DNA from: Clostridiales bacterium
Lineage (GTDB): Bacteria; Bacillota; Clostridia; Oscillospirales; CAG-272
Assembly (NCBI GenBank): GCA_022791685.1
Contig: JAAVZO010000036.1
Span: 118,908 to 182,907 of the forward strand
Length of the DNA stretch: 64,000 nucleotides
Reading direction: 5' to 3'
Part shown: positions 27,224 to 37,428 of the stretch, one piece after another
How positions within the stretch are numbered: the stretch's first letter is position 1
Layout: every line of letters begins with the position of its first letter
The notes under the pieces: generated by a model
Told to the model about the DNA's origin: nothing
The model's input: the letters and a program-made list of their open reading frames with translations, nothing else
Database searches by the model: none
Translations under genes and position numbers: made by a program

Positions 27224-28759
27224 TCAGTCGTCCACTCCTCTCGTTGACGGGTTGAATGCGTCGCGAAGTCCGTTTCCGAACAGGTTGAATGAGATCAGCA
27301 GCAGCGAGAAGAAGAGTGCTGGGAAGAACATAGCATGAGGAGAGACGGTCATTGAAGTCTGTCCCTGCGACATAAGCGTACCAATACTCGTACCTGCAAA
27401 ATCTGAAATATTGATAATACCAAGGTATGTCATGGTGGTCTCAGAGCTGATGACACCCGGGATGACAAGCGCGCAGCTTGTGATTATCGTACCGAGCGAG
27501 TTCGGGAATACGTGCTTGAACATAAGTCTCCAGTCGGAAGCGCCGAGCGTACGTGCTGCGAGCACAAACTCCTGACTCTTGAAGCGATAGAACTGCTTAC
27601 GTGTAAGTCCTGCCATACCTATCCATCCGGTCAGCACGAATGCAAACAAGAATGACGGCACAACGCCGACCTTCGGTGCAAGGTGCAGCTGGAAAAGCGT
27701 CGCAACGACGATAAACGGCACATTCGCAAGTATATCACAGATTCTGTCCATTACAAGGTCGATAGTTCCGCCGTAGTAACCCTGAATAGCGCCGTAGATC
27801 GCACCGATTGTAAGGTTGATAGCAGAAACCAATATTGCAAATATGATAGAGAAGCGAGCACCTACACCGATAGCACAGAATAAATCCTGTCCAACTGAGT
27901 TAGTACCGAAAATGTAGGTAGGCTTGCGTCCGTTCATATATCTATAGTAGTTATAGTAACAAACGCGGCACTGTACAGAGCCAGACTTCATAACTGAATA
28001 GATATAACTGCCATCGTCTCCGGGAATACGGATACTATTATACTCTGCTCCCTCGATCGATTTCTTAGTTGAATAAGCCGGTATCAGATTGCCGTTTGCG
28101 TCACGCTCAGGAGTACCCTTCGAGTCAGTGACCTTGTACCAAATATTAGGATTATCACTGATACCCTCAATATCTGCCGGCTCAACATACGGATAGATTA
28201 TCTGTATACCGGTCTCATTCTGATACTGCTGGATCTTTTCGAAATCCTCATACGAGAATACACGATACATAATACCAGTCTCATAGTACTTATTAGTTTT
28301 CAAACGGTAAGTTGTAACTTCTGTATCTTTACCTCTGATACGAGTTATGGTAGTATCAGTTCCGACGATACCAATGACCGGATTCATACCGGTCTCCTCG
28401 CCGATCGCGTTCCAGTATGCAAGCGAAGCCTCGTTCTGGCTCGCGTGTACGACTCCGCCGTCTAAAATGCCGATACCAAGGTTTGCAATAGACTCAACAA
28501 ACGGCGGATAGTTCTTATAGATATTATCCTTGTCGAATACCGAATATGGTGAAATTATCGGCGCTATTATAGCATACAGAAGCTGCAAGCCGATTATTAT
28601 CGCAGCAACGACAGAGGATTGGTTTTTTCTGAATCGCAGAAATGCGTCAGCAAAGTAGCCGCGGGATTTGGTTTCGAGCTTTTTGTCATGAATCTCGGAG
28701 TCAAGCTGTGCAAACTCGAATTTTTCCGCTGGGATATGTTCATAATTAGTGTTATCCAT
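27224..28759 (-). CDS. oppC: Oligopeptide ABC transporter permease with large loop insertion
   Basis: N-terminal TM then FGTNSVGQDLFCAIGVGARFSI and EFVLAARTLGASDWRLMFKHVFPNSLGTI. Confidence 0.88.
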   Translation of the reverse strand: MDNTNYEHIPAEKFEFAQLDSEIHDKKLETKSRGYFADAFLRFRKNQSSVVAAIIIGLQLLYAIIAPIISPYSVFDKDNIYKNYPPFVESIANLGIGILDGGVVHASQNEASLAYWNAIGEETGMNPVIGIVGTDTTITRIRGKDTEVTTYRLKTNKYYETGIMYRVFSYEDFEKIQQYQNETGIQIIYPYVEPADIEGISDNPNIWYKVTDSKGTPERDANGNLIPAYSTKKSIEGAEYNSIRIPGDDGSYIYSVMKSGSVQCRVCYYNYYRYMNGRKPTYIFGTNSVGQDLFCAIGVGARFSIIFAILVSAINLTIGAIYGAIQGYYGGTIDLVMDRICDILANVPFIVVATLFQLHLAPKVGVVPSFLFAFVLTGWIGMAGLTRKQFYRFKSQEFVLAARTLGASDWRLMFKHVFPNSLGTIITSCALVIPGVISSETTMTYLGIINISDFAGTSIGTLMSQGQTSMTVSPHAMFFPALFFSLLLISFNLFGNGLRDAFNPSTRGVDD

Positions 28760-28772
28760 ATTCATGACCTCC

Positions 28773-29726
28773 TTATTTCTTCGAGCCCATTCTGATACGC
28801 GGGTCAATGAAGCCGTAGCTTATATCGACCACGATACTTGCGGCAAGACTTATTGTTGTATAGAAAACGGTGAGCATCATAAACATCGGATAATCTCGTG
28901 CGTTTATAGAGTTGATATACAGATTTCCGACACCCGGAACAGCGAATATCTTCTCAATAATGAGCGCGCCGCCGAGGATACCGATAAATTCACCGAAAAT
29001 TGACGGAAGTATAACGACCATGCAGTTTTTGAGCGCATGGCGTACAGTTGCCTGAGCACGGGTAAGTCCCTTTGTACGCGCGAGCAGCATAAACTCGCTC
29101 GTAAGCACCTCGGTAAGCTCTGCGCGCGTTGTACGGGTAAAGCCTGCAATAACGCCGAACGACAGTGAAAGTATTACCGGAACCATGCTGTAAAACATCG
29201 ACCACGAAAAATAATCCGTGCCCGCCTTCATAAGGAATGGGAACCAGCCCAGCTTGAATGAGAGAAAATACTGAATTAAAAATGCGTAAACGAACGACGG
29301 CACTGAGATACAGAGCATCGTTAAAGTTGAAATTGTGTGGTCGATCCAGGTATTCTTTTTCAGCGCGGCAAATATACCGAGCGCGATACCTATTGGTATA
29401 CTTAATATTATCGAATAAAGATTGACGACCATTGTAGCCGGAAGCTTCTGCATGAAGATATCAGCTACATCCTGACCAAGGTAAAGCTTATCACTGACAC
29501 CCCAGTCCCATTTTGTAAATACATTTTTTAAGAATATGCCGAACTGAACAATATACGGCTTATTATAGCCCTGAGCCTCACGTCTCGCTTCAATGACTTG
29601 AGTATGTGGGTCATTAAGCGGAAGCTCTACTGGCGGAAGCATTCTTACAAGTACAAAGCACATAGCTGTGATGATGAGCAGCGTCATCAGCATCAGAAGT
29701 ATTCTTTGTGCAGCATATTTGACCAT
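28773..29726 (-). CDS. oppB: Oligopeptide ABC transporter permease
   Basis: YAAQRILLMLMTLLIITAMCFVLVRMLP; EFMLLARTKGLTRAQATVRHALKN; IEKIFAVPGVGNL. Confidence 0.92.
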   Translation of the reverse strand: MVKYAAQRILLMLMTLLIITAMCFVLVRMLPPVELPLNDPHTQVIEARREAQGYNKPYIVQFGIFLKNVFTKWDWGVSDKLYLGQDVADIFMQKLPATMVVNLYSIILSIPIGIALGIFAALKKNTWIDHTISTLTMLCISVPSFVYAFLIQYFLSFKLGWFPFLMKAGTDYFSWSMFYSMVPVILSLSFGVIAGFTRTTRAELTEVLTSEFMLLARTKGLTRAQATVRHALKNCMVVILPSIFGEFIGILGGALIIEKIFAVPGVGNLYINSINARDYPMFMMLTVFYTTISLAASIVVDISYGFIDPRIRMGSKK

Positions 29727-29839
29727 AGCAGTTACCGCACCTTACCTTTCATTTATTATTGGTAATTTATGTCTCGTATGGAAGAAAAATATGTTTGATT
29801 GTTATTTAAATTCGTAATTTAATAGATACTCCATATAGC

Positions 29840-29874
29840 AAAATATTGCGGAGGGTCAGCTCCAGCAATATTTT
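29840..29874 (-). repeat. Stem-loop between oppA and oppB
   Basis: AAAATATTGC-GGAG-GGTCAG-CTCC-A-GCAATATTTT. Confidence 0.8.
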
Positions 29875-29892
29875 AACTTAATAGAGTATTAT

Positions 29893-29933
29893 AATCTTAA
29901 TATAACAGGGCAAAGCCCTGTTATATTAAGATT
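29893..29933 (-). repeat. Perfect 19-bp stem-loop immediately after oppA stop
   Basis: AATCTTAATATAACAGGGC-AAA-GCCCTGTTATATTAAGATT. Confidence 0.9.
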
Positions 29934-29943
29934 TGAGCTTAAA

Positions 29944-32472
29944 TCAGTATTTAAGCTCGCCGCCGTTGGCAGCGACATATTCAGCCCACTCAGTTTCATC
30001 GTAGTTGTACTTGAGATATGCAATACCGCCACGTCCGATGATCGGATTGTATTCGTCAATTACATAGTAGACCTGCTGGCTGAGAAGAGCCATAGAACCA
30101 TCCTGGAGAACCGGGATATAGTCGTAGGTGTTAAGAATAGCACCCTCAACTCCTGCAAGAATTGTGAGACGGGTATCGACATCAGTCATACCGTCACCGA
30201 AGTTGTAGTCCTTGCCGCCTACAGTAACAGTAGCGCCGTTAAGAGCCTGTGACCACTGAGAAAGATTCATCTTGATCTTCTGCATATCAGCAGCCTCACC
30301 AATAGGAGCTACATTTACTTCAAGCTCAAGAGTCTGAGCAGAAGCGTTGAACCAGTTAGCGTCGTACTGATACGAAGGATTGGTGTAAAGGTCAGTAAGA
30401 GAGAACGGGTCGAGAGTAGAACCATTCCAGCCTGCAAGTGAAGTATCTGCGGTACCTGCCTTAAGGTGAGTCGACCAGTCGTTGCCGTAAGGACCAGCCT
30501 TAACGAACTGTACTCTATCCTCAAAAGGAGTACCAGCTGTAACGTCATTCATCTTCTCATTGAGGTAATTGATCGTAGTAGTCATGAAGTCGTCATCTTC
30601 ACCAAGTGAATATTCGATTCTTACGATCTGGTCAGACTTGCCGTCACCGTCGTTATCAGTGATATAACCAGCCGCAATAGCTTCGTCAAATGCCTGCTTA
30701 TAATATTCCTTAGCTGTTACCGGGTCATAACCGGTGATAGAATCAACTGCGTCGTCGAGAGTTGCGAACTTCGAGGTGTCGACCGAGTAGAAGTCACAGA
30801 GTACCTGCTTAGCCTGCTCAGTATCACGATATCTTGCACCTGTATCAGGGTCATAGATATAGGAAGTACCGATAAGTCCGTATCCGCCTGAACGAGAAGG
30901 AGAAACTGTAGTTGCAAACAGCTCCTTATCGTAGGTTACTGCAACTGCACGTCTGAACGAATTCAGAGTCATAGTTTCAAGGTCGTACTTAGTCTGGTCA
31001 AAGTCTTTATTAGCTTCACGGTTCTTAATAGCGTCCATATAACCGTTGAATATGAAGAAGAATACGGTCGTACCCGGAGTAGCGTGAACATACTCGGAGT
31101 TTCTGTATGACGCATAGTCATCAGGCTGTAGTCCGTAACCCATAAGCTGACCGCTCAGGAACATCATCTTTCTGGTAGAAGCCTCGTCAACTACCTGACA
31201 GTCAATAGCACTGGTCTGATACATAGCATATATCTCTCCGTCAACCGGGTCAGTATAGATATGCTTGCCATCGCTGTAGCCGTACCAGTTTTCGTTTCTT
31301 TCGAGACGAAGCGACTTGTCCTTCTGATAAGAAACAAGCTTGTAAGGACCATAGGAAGAAGTGGTCTCAACACTGGTATTGTAAGTCGAGAACCAAGCGT
31401 CACCATCCTTCTTGAGGTTAGCTTCGTAAAGGTCTTCCTTAACGATCCAGTTGCTGGTAAGTGCATAATAAAGGTTGAAGCCTGCAAGCGATTTTCCGAA
31501 TACAAGAGTGATCTCATAATCGCTGTTCTTCATAATACCAACATTAGAGAAATCCATCTCAGGATAGGTGATATCATAGAAAGCATACAGACCAAGATAT
31601 TCTTCCGGCTCGTTGCCCCAGATATCGCTTGTTATGAAGCTGCGAAGCGCTTCAATAGTCTCATCAGTTACAGGGCAGTAGCCATCCTCATTAGCAGCCT
31701 TCTGAAGGACTTCAAACGCTCCTTCAGGGAAATAAGGTGAATAATCTGCAAGCGATGCGCTGATGTAAGCATTTGCAACGGTAACGCCGAAGTAAACCTT
31801 GCCGCTTCCATCCGGAGTGGTGTACACGCCGTCAGCGCCCTTCTTGAAATCTGCGAATTCGTAGTCCATAGTAGAGCCATCAGCTGCATTCGACTTAACA
31901 ATGCTGCGTCCAGCGTTTGCATAGTTTTCAGCGTTAGCGATTATAATGGTTCCGGTGTAGTAATCGGTAGCGCGATAGTTGAGAAGCTCAGGATCGAGCA
32001 GGCGCTTCATCGAGTAGACGTAGGTATCCGCATTGATCGGTGTACCGTCATCCCAACAAGCCTTTTCGTTGAGCTTTATGGTGTAAGCATATCCGTTCGT
32101 TGCCGATTCGGGTATGTTAAACTCGGGGTGTTCAGCCTTGACCTTCTCTGTCACATCGACAGGGAAATCAGCTGCCATTTCAGGGACGATCTTATATCCA
32201 GCGAAAGGTTCCTTGCCTTCTACGGGATTGAGTGCGTCATTGAAAATGAAATCGTAAAGTCCGACACGAATATAAGGAGTGAGATAGTTATCTGTATCAA
32301 CCTGATACGTGTGCGGGCTCCAGTTAGTAGCTAAGGTTCCAACGGCATCCTTGTAGACATAGCTCTTGCTAAAGTCAAGCGGGTTGTCTACCTTAGTGCC
32401 CTTGTCACCGCAGCTAACTGCTGCTGTTGTAATCATTGTCAATGTCAGCAGCAATGCAATGATTTTTTTCAT
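29944..32472 (-). CDS. oppA: Family 5 oligopeptide-binding lipoprotein
   Basis: Lipobox ITTAAVSCGD; EKACWDDGTPINADTYVYSMKRLLDPE; heads the opp operon. Confidence 0.88.
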   Translation of the reverse strand: MKKIIALLLTLTMITTAAVSCGDKGTKVDNPLDFSKSYVYKDAVGTLATNWSPHTYQVDTDNYLTPYIRVGLYDFIFNDALNPVEGKEPFAGYKIVPEMAADFPVDVTEKVKAEHPEFNIPESATNGYAYTIKLNEKACWDDGTPINADTYVYSMKRLLDPELLNYRATDYYTGTIIIANAENYANAGRSIVKSNAADGSTMDYEFADFKKGADGVYTTPDGSGKVYFGVTVANAYISASLADYSPYFPEGAFEVLQKAANEDGYCPVTDETIEALRSFITSDIWGNEPEEYLGLYAFYDITYPEMDFSNVGIMKNSDYEITLVFGKSLAGFNLYYALTSNWIVKEDLYEANLKKDGDAWFSTYNTSVETTSSYGPYKLVSYQKDKSLRLERNENWYGYSDGKHIYTDPVDGEIYAMYQTSAIDCQVVDEASTRKMMFLSGQLMGYGLQPDDYASYRNSEYVHATPGTTVFFFIFNGYMDAIKNREANKDFDQTKYDLETMTLNSFRRAVAVTYDKELFATTVSPSRSGGYGLIGTSYIYDPDTGARYRDTEQAKQVLCDFYSVDTSKFATLDDAVDSITGYDPVTAKEYYKQAFDEAIAAGYITDNDGDGKSDQIVRIEYSLGEDDDFMTTTINYLNEKMNDVTAGTPFEDRVQFVKAGPYGNDWSTHLKAGTADTSLAGWNGSTLDPFSLTDLYTNPSYQYDANWFNASAQTLELEVNVAPIGEAADMQKIKMNLSQWSQALNGATVTVGGKDYNFGDGMTDVDTRLTILAGVEGAILNTYDYIPVLQDGSMALLSQQVYYVIDEYNPIIGRGGIAYLKYNYDETEWAEYVAANGGELKY

Positions 32473-32639
32473 TTTAGTATACCTCCAATTTTTTCATAGG
32501 CGATCTATCGCCCAGGCAACTTTATGCTGCCCATAGCTGATATTTTATCAGATCAAAACGAATTCAAGCGTTAATTAAGTATAAATTCAAGTAATACTTG
32601 ACATTATACGCCTATAATCGTCTAAACCTGACATTAAAT

Positions 32640-32668
32640 ATTATACCACTTCAAGAATTGCTTGTAAA
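32640..32668 (-). promoter_or_regulatory. Putative promoter of opp operon
   Basis: Minus strand TTTACA-N17-TATAAT. Confidence 0.55.
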
Positions 32669-32863
32669 TAGGTTTTAGCTTATTTAAAAAAAGTTTGTCA
32701 GGAATGTGTGAATCCAGTTAGCATTTGCTAAAGGAATTCTAAACCTTGCACAAAGTTTTTTAGCTCATCATCCAAGCGAAAAAATAATGCAAAACAAGCC
32801 GTGAAAATATATACACATATCAAATCTTATTTTGCCGGTAATATAGTAATTTATGTATGGAAA

Positions 32864-32897
32864 CAACAGGCTGAGAATAAAATATATCAGCCTGTTG
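32864..32897 (-). terminator. Hairpin terminator downstream of the ABC-2 permease gene
   Basis: CAACAGGCTGA...TCAGCCTGTTG inverted repeat after 32924. Confidence 0.7.
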
Positions 32898-32923
32898 CAC
32901 AATATTATTCTATTATAAAATTA

Positions 32924-34522
32924 TCATAATGAATCAAAAATTCGTTTTGCATTTCGCTTGAGATATACTGCGATTGATGCCGCAGCTGCGATATAAAGTA
33001 AAGTGCAGATTGCAGAGAAACCGACATCACCTAAAACATTATCTAAAACATTATTTGATACAAAATAAAGTCCGACCGACAATATCAATATTCCCCATGA
33101 GATCAGCATTGTAAACAGCACCGAAAGGCTCTGCTTTACAGCAACCATCTCACTCGTCCAGTTAAAAAACGGCATAAGCAGGTTCATCATAAGTCCGAGC
33201 AGTGCAACGAAAAAGTCAAATGAGACCGTAACTAAAATAATCATCAGCGACATCAGAATTCCTGGACGCAGTACAAATATCAGTGCAAGGTCAGCAATTG
33301 TAATCGGCGGCAGTGTAAAAATCAGGTGAAGGCGAACCTTAGCACGCAATATGCCATTGACATTTAACGGGAGCGATTTCAGCAGCCACAGCGTTCGCCC
33401 TTCAATAGATATCGACGGCGCAGTAAGTATACTCATTGATGTTATATAGCATACCACAAGAATAGCGATAAGTGCGAATGGGACCAAATCTCCGAATTCC
33501 GCCGTCAATTCGGAAACCATACTGCGATTTATAAGCATTGCAGCAGCCGCGATGATAAGCATTACCGAGCCGATACAGCAGTTCAGCATATATGCTGGAG
33601 AGCCGATGAGGTGCGATAATTCGCGTCTAAGCAGCGCCTTATCTGTCCTTGACGAAGCAAACAATTTAATATTTTTATCAAGCTGAAGCTTTTTCTCTGG
33701 AGCTGACCTTTTGCCGGCGAGTGTGGTAGTGAGGAAATTTTTCGAGAGCAGTATATATACTACCGCGAATAGGGCCGCACAAATGAGCGCGTAGATTACA
33801 AGCGACAGAATATTACCGCACGCAGCGAGACCGAAGTGATACAGCGGAAAAAGCGCCGTTTTAATAAATATGCTTATCTCGCTTGATTTGTCAATAAGCA
33901 CTGTCAGATAATTTTGCAGCTGTGTCGACGCATAAAAATATACGGCAATAAATGCAAATAGCAGCGCTATACCAATTATTGAGGAGTGTCTGACTTTTGA
34001 CGATATCTTCGCGATAATAAAGCCGATAAGGCAAGATATGACCAGCGCCGGCAGCGGCATTATAAAAAGTAATATCAGATGTACGATGATAAGCCACGAC
34101 TGCCCAACTGTTGAAATATAGACAGCGGTAGTTGGTATCATCACTATAAGCTGGAATAGCAATGTAGACACATATAGACCAAGCATACGCACAAGCAGCA
34201 GCAGTGACGGCTTGATCGGAAGTGACAGCAGAAGCTCATTGTCGCGTGCGTCGTATAGCTGTGGCTTGACTGTAAATATGCTGCCGACGACACCCATAAC
34301 AAGTGTCATCATTCCAGCTAATGCAAAATACAGCCAATCAAGTCCGGCACTGACGAGTGGTTCACATAGTGTCGACACCATGAAATAGAACAGAAATCCA
34401 ATTGAGACCGCAGCATAAAGAAGCAGCAGCGAAAGAACCACCATGAGCAGCTTGGATTTTACACCCTTAAACAGCACAGATCTAAACTCTGTCAGCTGCT
34501 TTTTCATCAAAGTCTTAAGCAT
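32924..34522 (-). CDS. ABC-2 type transporter permease
   Basis: 532-aa polytopic protein, coupled to adjacent ATPase. Confidence 0.75.
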   Translation of the reverse strand: MLKTLMKKQLTEFRSVLFKGVKSKLLMVVLSLLLLYAAVSIGFLFYFMVSTLCEPLVSAGLDWLYFALAGMMTLVMGVVGSIFTVKPQLYDARDNELLLSLPIKPSLLLLVRMLGLYVSTLLFQLIVMIPTTAVYISTVGQSWLIIVHLILLFIMPLPALVISCLIGFIIAKISSKVRHSSIIGIALLFAFIAVYFYASTQLQNYLTVLIDKSSEISIFIKTALFPLYHFGLAACGNILSLVIYALICAALFAVVYILLSKNFLTTTLAGKRSAPEKKLQLDKNIKLFASSRTDKALLRRELSHLIGSPAYMLNCCIGSVMLIIAAAAMLINRSMVSELTAEFGDLVPFALIAILVVCYITSMSILTAPSISIEGRTLWLLKSLPLNVNGILRAKVRLHLIFTLPPITIADLALIFVLRPGILMSLMIILVTVSFDFFVALLGLMMNLLMPFFNWTSEMVAVKQSLSVLFTMLISWGILILSVGLYFVSNNVLDNVLGDVGFSAICTLLYIAAAASIAVYLKRNAKRIFDSL

Positions 34523-34524
34523 TA

Positions 34525-35238
34525 TTACAGCTCCTTATCCGCAAGGTCGAGGAATATCTCTTCAAGCGATTCGTTGCCGCGCACTTCTTCCATGCTTCCG
34601 GAAGCTATAAGCTGTCCGCGCTTGATTATCGCTACCATATCGCAGAGCTTTTCAGCAACATCGAGCACGTGTGTCGAGAAAAATATCGCACCGCCGGAAT
34701 TGCAGAATTCGTGCATTATCGTCTTCAATTTGTGTGCCGCCACCGGGTCAAGCCCGACGAACGGCTCATCCATTATGATAAGCTTCGGTTTATGAATAAG
34801 CGCAGATATTACCGCGAGCTTCTGCTTCATTCCATGCGAATATGCGCTGATCTGCTTGTTGAGGTCACCCGAAATTTCGAACAGCTCCGCATATTCACTG
34901 ATCGAAGCCGCACGCTCATTTGATGGGATCTCGAAAATATCCGCAATGAAATTCAGGTACTGGATTCCGGTCATGAAATCGTACAGATCGGGATTGTCGG
35001 GAATGTAAGCGATACTGCGCTTACATTCGAGTGGCTCGCGCTTTACAGACTTTCCGTCGATGTATATCTCGCCGCCGTCAAACGGAAGTATCCCGCAGCA
35101 AGCCTTCAGGGTCGTAGTTTTTCCAGCGCCATTATGCCCAATGAAACCGTATATCTCCCCTGCCCTAATATGCAGCGACAAATCGTCAACCGCACGCTTT
35201 TCTCCGTAAACCTTGGTCAAATGCTCTATTTTCAGCAT
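34525..35238 (-). CDS. ABC transporter ATP-binding protein
   Basis: GHNGAGKTTTLKACCGIL, YSHGMKQKLAVISALIHKPKLIIMDEPFVGLDP; start at MLKIEHLTKVYG after GGTGG. Confidence 0.9.
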   Translation of the reverse strand: MLKIEHLTKVYGEKRAVDDLSLHIRAGEIYGFIGHNGAGKTTTLKACCGILPFDGGEIYIDGKSVKREPLECKRSIAYIPDNPDLYDFMTGIQYLNFIADIFEIPSNERAASISEYAELFEISGDLNKQISAYSHGMKQKLAVISALIHKPKLIIMDEPFVGLDPVAAHKLKTIMHEFCNSGGAIFFSTHVLDVAEKLCDMVAIIKRGQLIASGSMEEVRGNESLEEIFLDLADKEL

Positions 35239-35344
35239 AATTATTCCACCTTTCAAATCAAGCCTAATCTCATAATGATATCTTTTTGATATCACAAATA
35301 TATGATACCACAATTCGGAACATTTGTCAATAGGTAAAATAAAA

Positions 35345-35373
35345 ATACCGCTGAAATTATTATTCAGCGGTAT
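35345..35373 (-). terminator. Rho-independent terminator
   Basis: ATACCGCTGAA-N7-TTCAGCGGTAT, downstream of pgm. Confidence 0.75.
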
Positions 35374-35384
35374 CTTGCATATTA

Positions 35385-37106
35385 TTACGCTTCAGTCCAA
35401 GAATCGGTGACCTTAGCGTATGCGGCAATTTTCGCATTCGCTTCGTCAAGACTTGCACCGTGCGCGAGAATGTATGTCTTTATCTTCGGCTCAGTTCCGG
35501 ACGGACGGATGACGATAACGTCACCAGCTTCGGTAGCAAAATAGAGCACGTTCGAGGTCGGAAGTCCAGTAGATGTTACCTTTCCGGTATCGACATCAAG
35601 CACGATATCCTTGAGATAATCGCGGCGCTCTATTACGCGGTAGCCTGCGAGCTCAGCCGGCGGGTCATTGCGCAGCTTATCCATAAGCGCCTTCATCTTT
35701 TCAAGTCCATCGAGACCCTCCATATAGATGTTGGACGCACCCTCGTTGTAGTAGCCATAGCGCTCGTAGAGTGACATCAGTGCGTCACAGAGCGTCATTC
35801 CTTTAGTCTTATAGTACGCCGCCATCTCACAGAGCAGCATAGTTGCAACGACCGAGTCCTTGTCACGTGCGTATGTGCCCTTAAGATAGCCATAGCTCTC
35901 CTCAAAACCGAAAATATAGTTGTCGTGACCGGTAGTCTCGTACTTCTTTATAACTTCACCGATAAACTTGAATCCAGTCAGCACGTTGAAGAGACGCACG
36001 TTGTGGCGTTTGCATATCTCGGTGATGATCTCAGTCGTAACGATCGTTTTGACAGCGTAGGGATTCTCAGGCATTTCAGTAGCTTCGTATGCAGTAATAA
36101 TATAATCGAGCAGAAGCGCACCGACCTGATTTCCAGTGAGACAAACGAACTTGCCTGTCTTGTCGCGCGACATTATACCCATACGGTCTGCGTCGGGGTC
36201 GGTCGCTACGATGAGGTCGCTTCCGACCTTCTCTGCCAGCTTGATTCCCAGCTCAAATACCGCCGGATATTCAGGGTTCGGGAAAGATACAGTCGGGAAA
36301 TTGCCGTCGAGCACCATCTGCTCCTCGACCGGATAGATATGCTTCAATCCGATACGGTGCAGCACCTCGGGAACAAGCTTGTAGCCTGCGCCGTGAAGAG
36401 GGGTGTATACTATCTTCAGCTCGTCCGCGACCTCGTCGATGACCTTCGGATTTACCGCCTCAGCGATCACATTTTTGAGATATATCTCGTCGAACTCATC
36501 AGGAATATACTCGATAATTCCGCTCGCGAGTCCGTCTTCAAGCGATATCAGCTTGACATCGTCGAAAATATCGGCAGCAGCGATGAATTCAGATACAGTC
36601 TTTGCGTGGTCTGGCGGAAGCTGTGCGCCATCCTCCCAGTACGCCTTGTAACCGTTATACTGCTTCGGATTGTGAGATGCGGTGATATTGATTCCGGCAA
36701 TGCAGTGAAGCTCGCGAACCGCGAATGACAGCGTCGGAGTAGGACGAATGCCGCGGAACAGCTTTACCTTGATTCCGTTCGCCGCAAGCACTCTTGCACT
36801 CGTCTCAGCAAAAAGGCGCGAATTATTGCGCGAATCGCAGCCGACCGCAACACCCATCTCAGCCTTGCCCTCTTTGTTGATGAGGTCAGCGAGACCCTGA
36901 GTTGCGTGTGCGACAGTGTATACGTTCATAGCGTTAGTTCCGGCAACCATAGTACCACGGAGTCCGCCAGTACCGAATTCGAGGTCCTTCACAAATCTGA
37001 ACTTTATTTCGTCGTCATTGTCCGCAATAGCGCGCAGTTCTTCCTTTGTAGCTTCGTCCACCTTATCGGATGCGAGCCAGCGTTCGTAATTTTCTCTGTA
37101 TGTCAT
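35385..37106 (-). CDS. Phosphoglucomutase/phosphomannomutase
   Basis: GTGGLRGTMVAGTNAMN, GINITASHNPKQYNGYKAYWEDGAQ, TDPDADRMGI, FGFEESYGYL, RPSGTEPKIK. Confidence 0.95.
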   Translation of the reverse strand: MTYRENYERWLASDKVDEATKEELRAIADNDDEIKFRFVKDLEFGTGGLRGTMVAGTNAMNVYTVAHATQGLADLINKEGKAEMGVAVGCDSRNNSRLFAETSARVLAANGIKVKLFRGIRPTPTLSFAVRELHCIAGINITASHNPKQYNGYKAYWEDGAQLPPDHAKTVSEFIAAADIFDDVKLISLEDGLASGIIEYIPDEFDEIYLKNVIAEAVNPKVIDEVADELKIVYTPLHGAGYKLVPEVLHRIGLKHIYPVEEQMVLDGNFPTVSFPNPEYPAVFELGIKLAEKVGSDLIVATDPDADRMGIMSRDKTGKFVCLTGNQVGALLLDYIITAYEATEMPENPYAVKTIVTTEIITEICKRHNVRLFNVLTGFKFIGEVIKKYETTGHDNYIFGFEESYGYLKGTYARDKDSVVATMLLCEMAAYYKTKGMTLCDALMSLYERYGYYNEGASNIYMEGLDGLEKMKALMDKLRNDPPAELAGYRVIERRDYLKDIVLDVDTGKVTSTGLPTSNVLYFATEAGDVIVIRPSGTEPKIKTYILAHGASLDEANAKIAAYAKVTDSWTEA

Positions 37107-37142
37107 GTATTTCCTCCGTATCATTTAAATATCGCCCAGTTC

Positions 37143-37406
37143 TCAGACATTAGCAGTTGCTTTGATCTTTTCAAGTGCAAGTGCGAGCTGGTCGGGACAT
37201 GAGGTCGGTTTGAATCCGCACTTGATCCCCTTGAGACGCTTGATAGCTTCATCTATCTTCATTCCTGCTACAAGTGACGCAACGCCGGCAGTGTTGCCTG
37301 CACAGCCGCCCTCGAACTTTACGCTCTCGATAGTATCGCCGTCAACCGTCACGCTTATGCTGCGTGAACAAGTGCCGCTGGTTTTATAAGTAAGTGTATT
37401 ATTCAT
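37143..37406 (-). CDS. TSCPD domain-containing protein (TIGR03905 type)
   Basis: SGTCSRSISVTVDGDTIESVKFEGGCAGNTAGVASLV...GFKPTSCPDQLALAL. Confidence 0.85.
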   Translation of the reverse strand: MNNTLTYKTSGTCSRSISVTVDGDTIESVKFEGGCAGNTAGVASLVAGMKIDEAIKRLKGIKCGFKPTSCPDQLALALEKIKATANV

Positions 37407-37428
37407 TGTATCATCATCCTTTATTATA

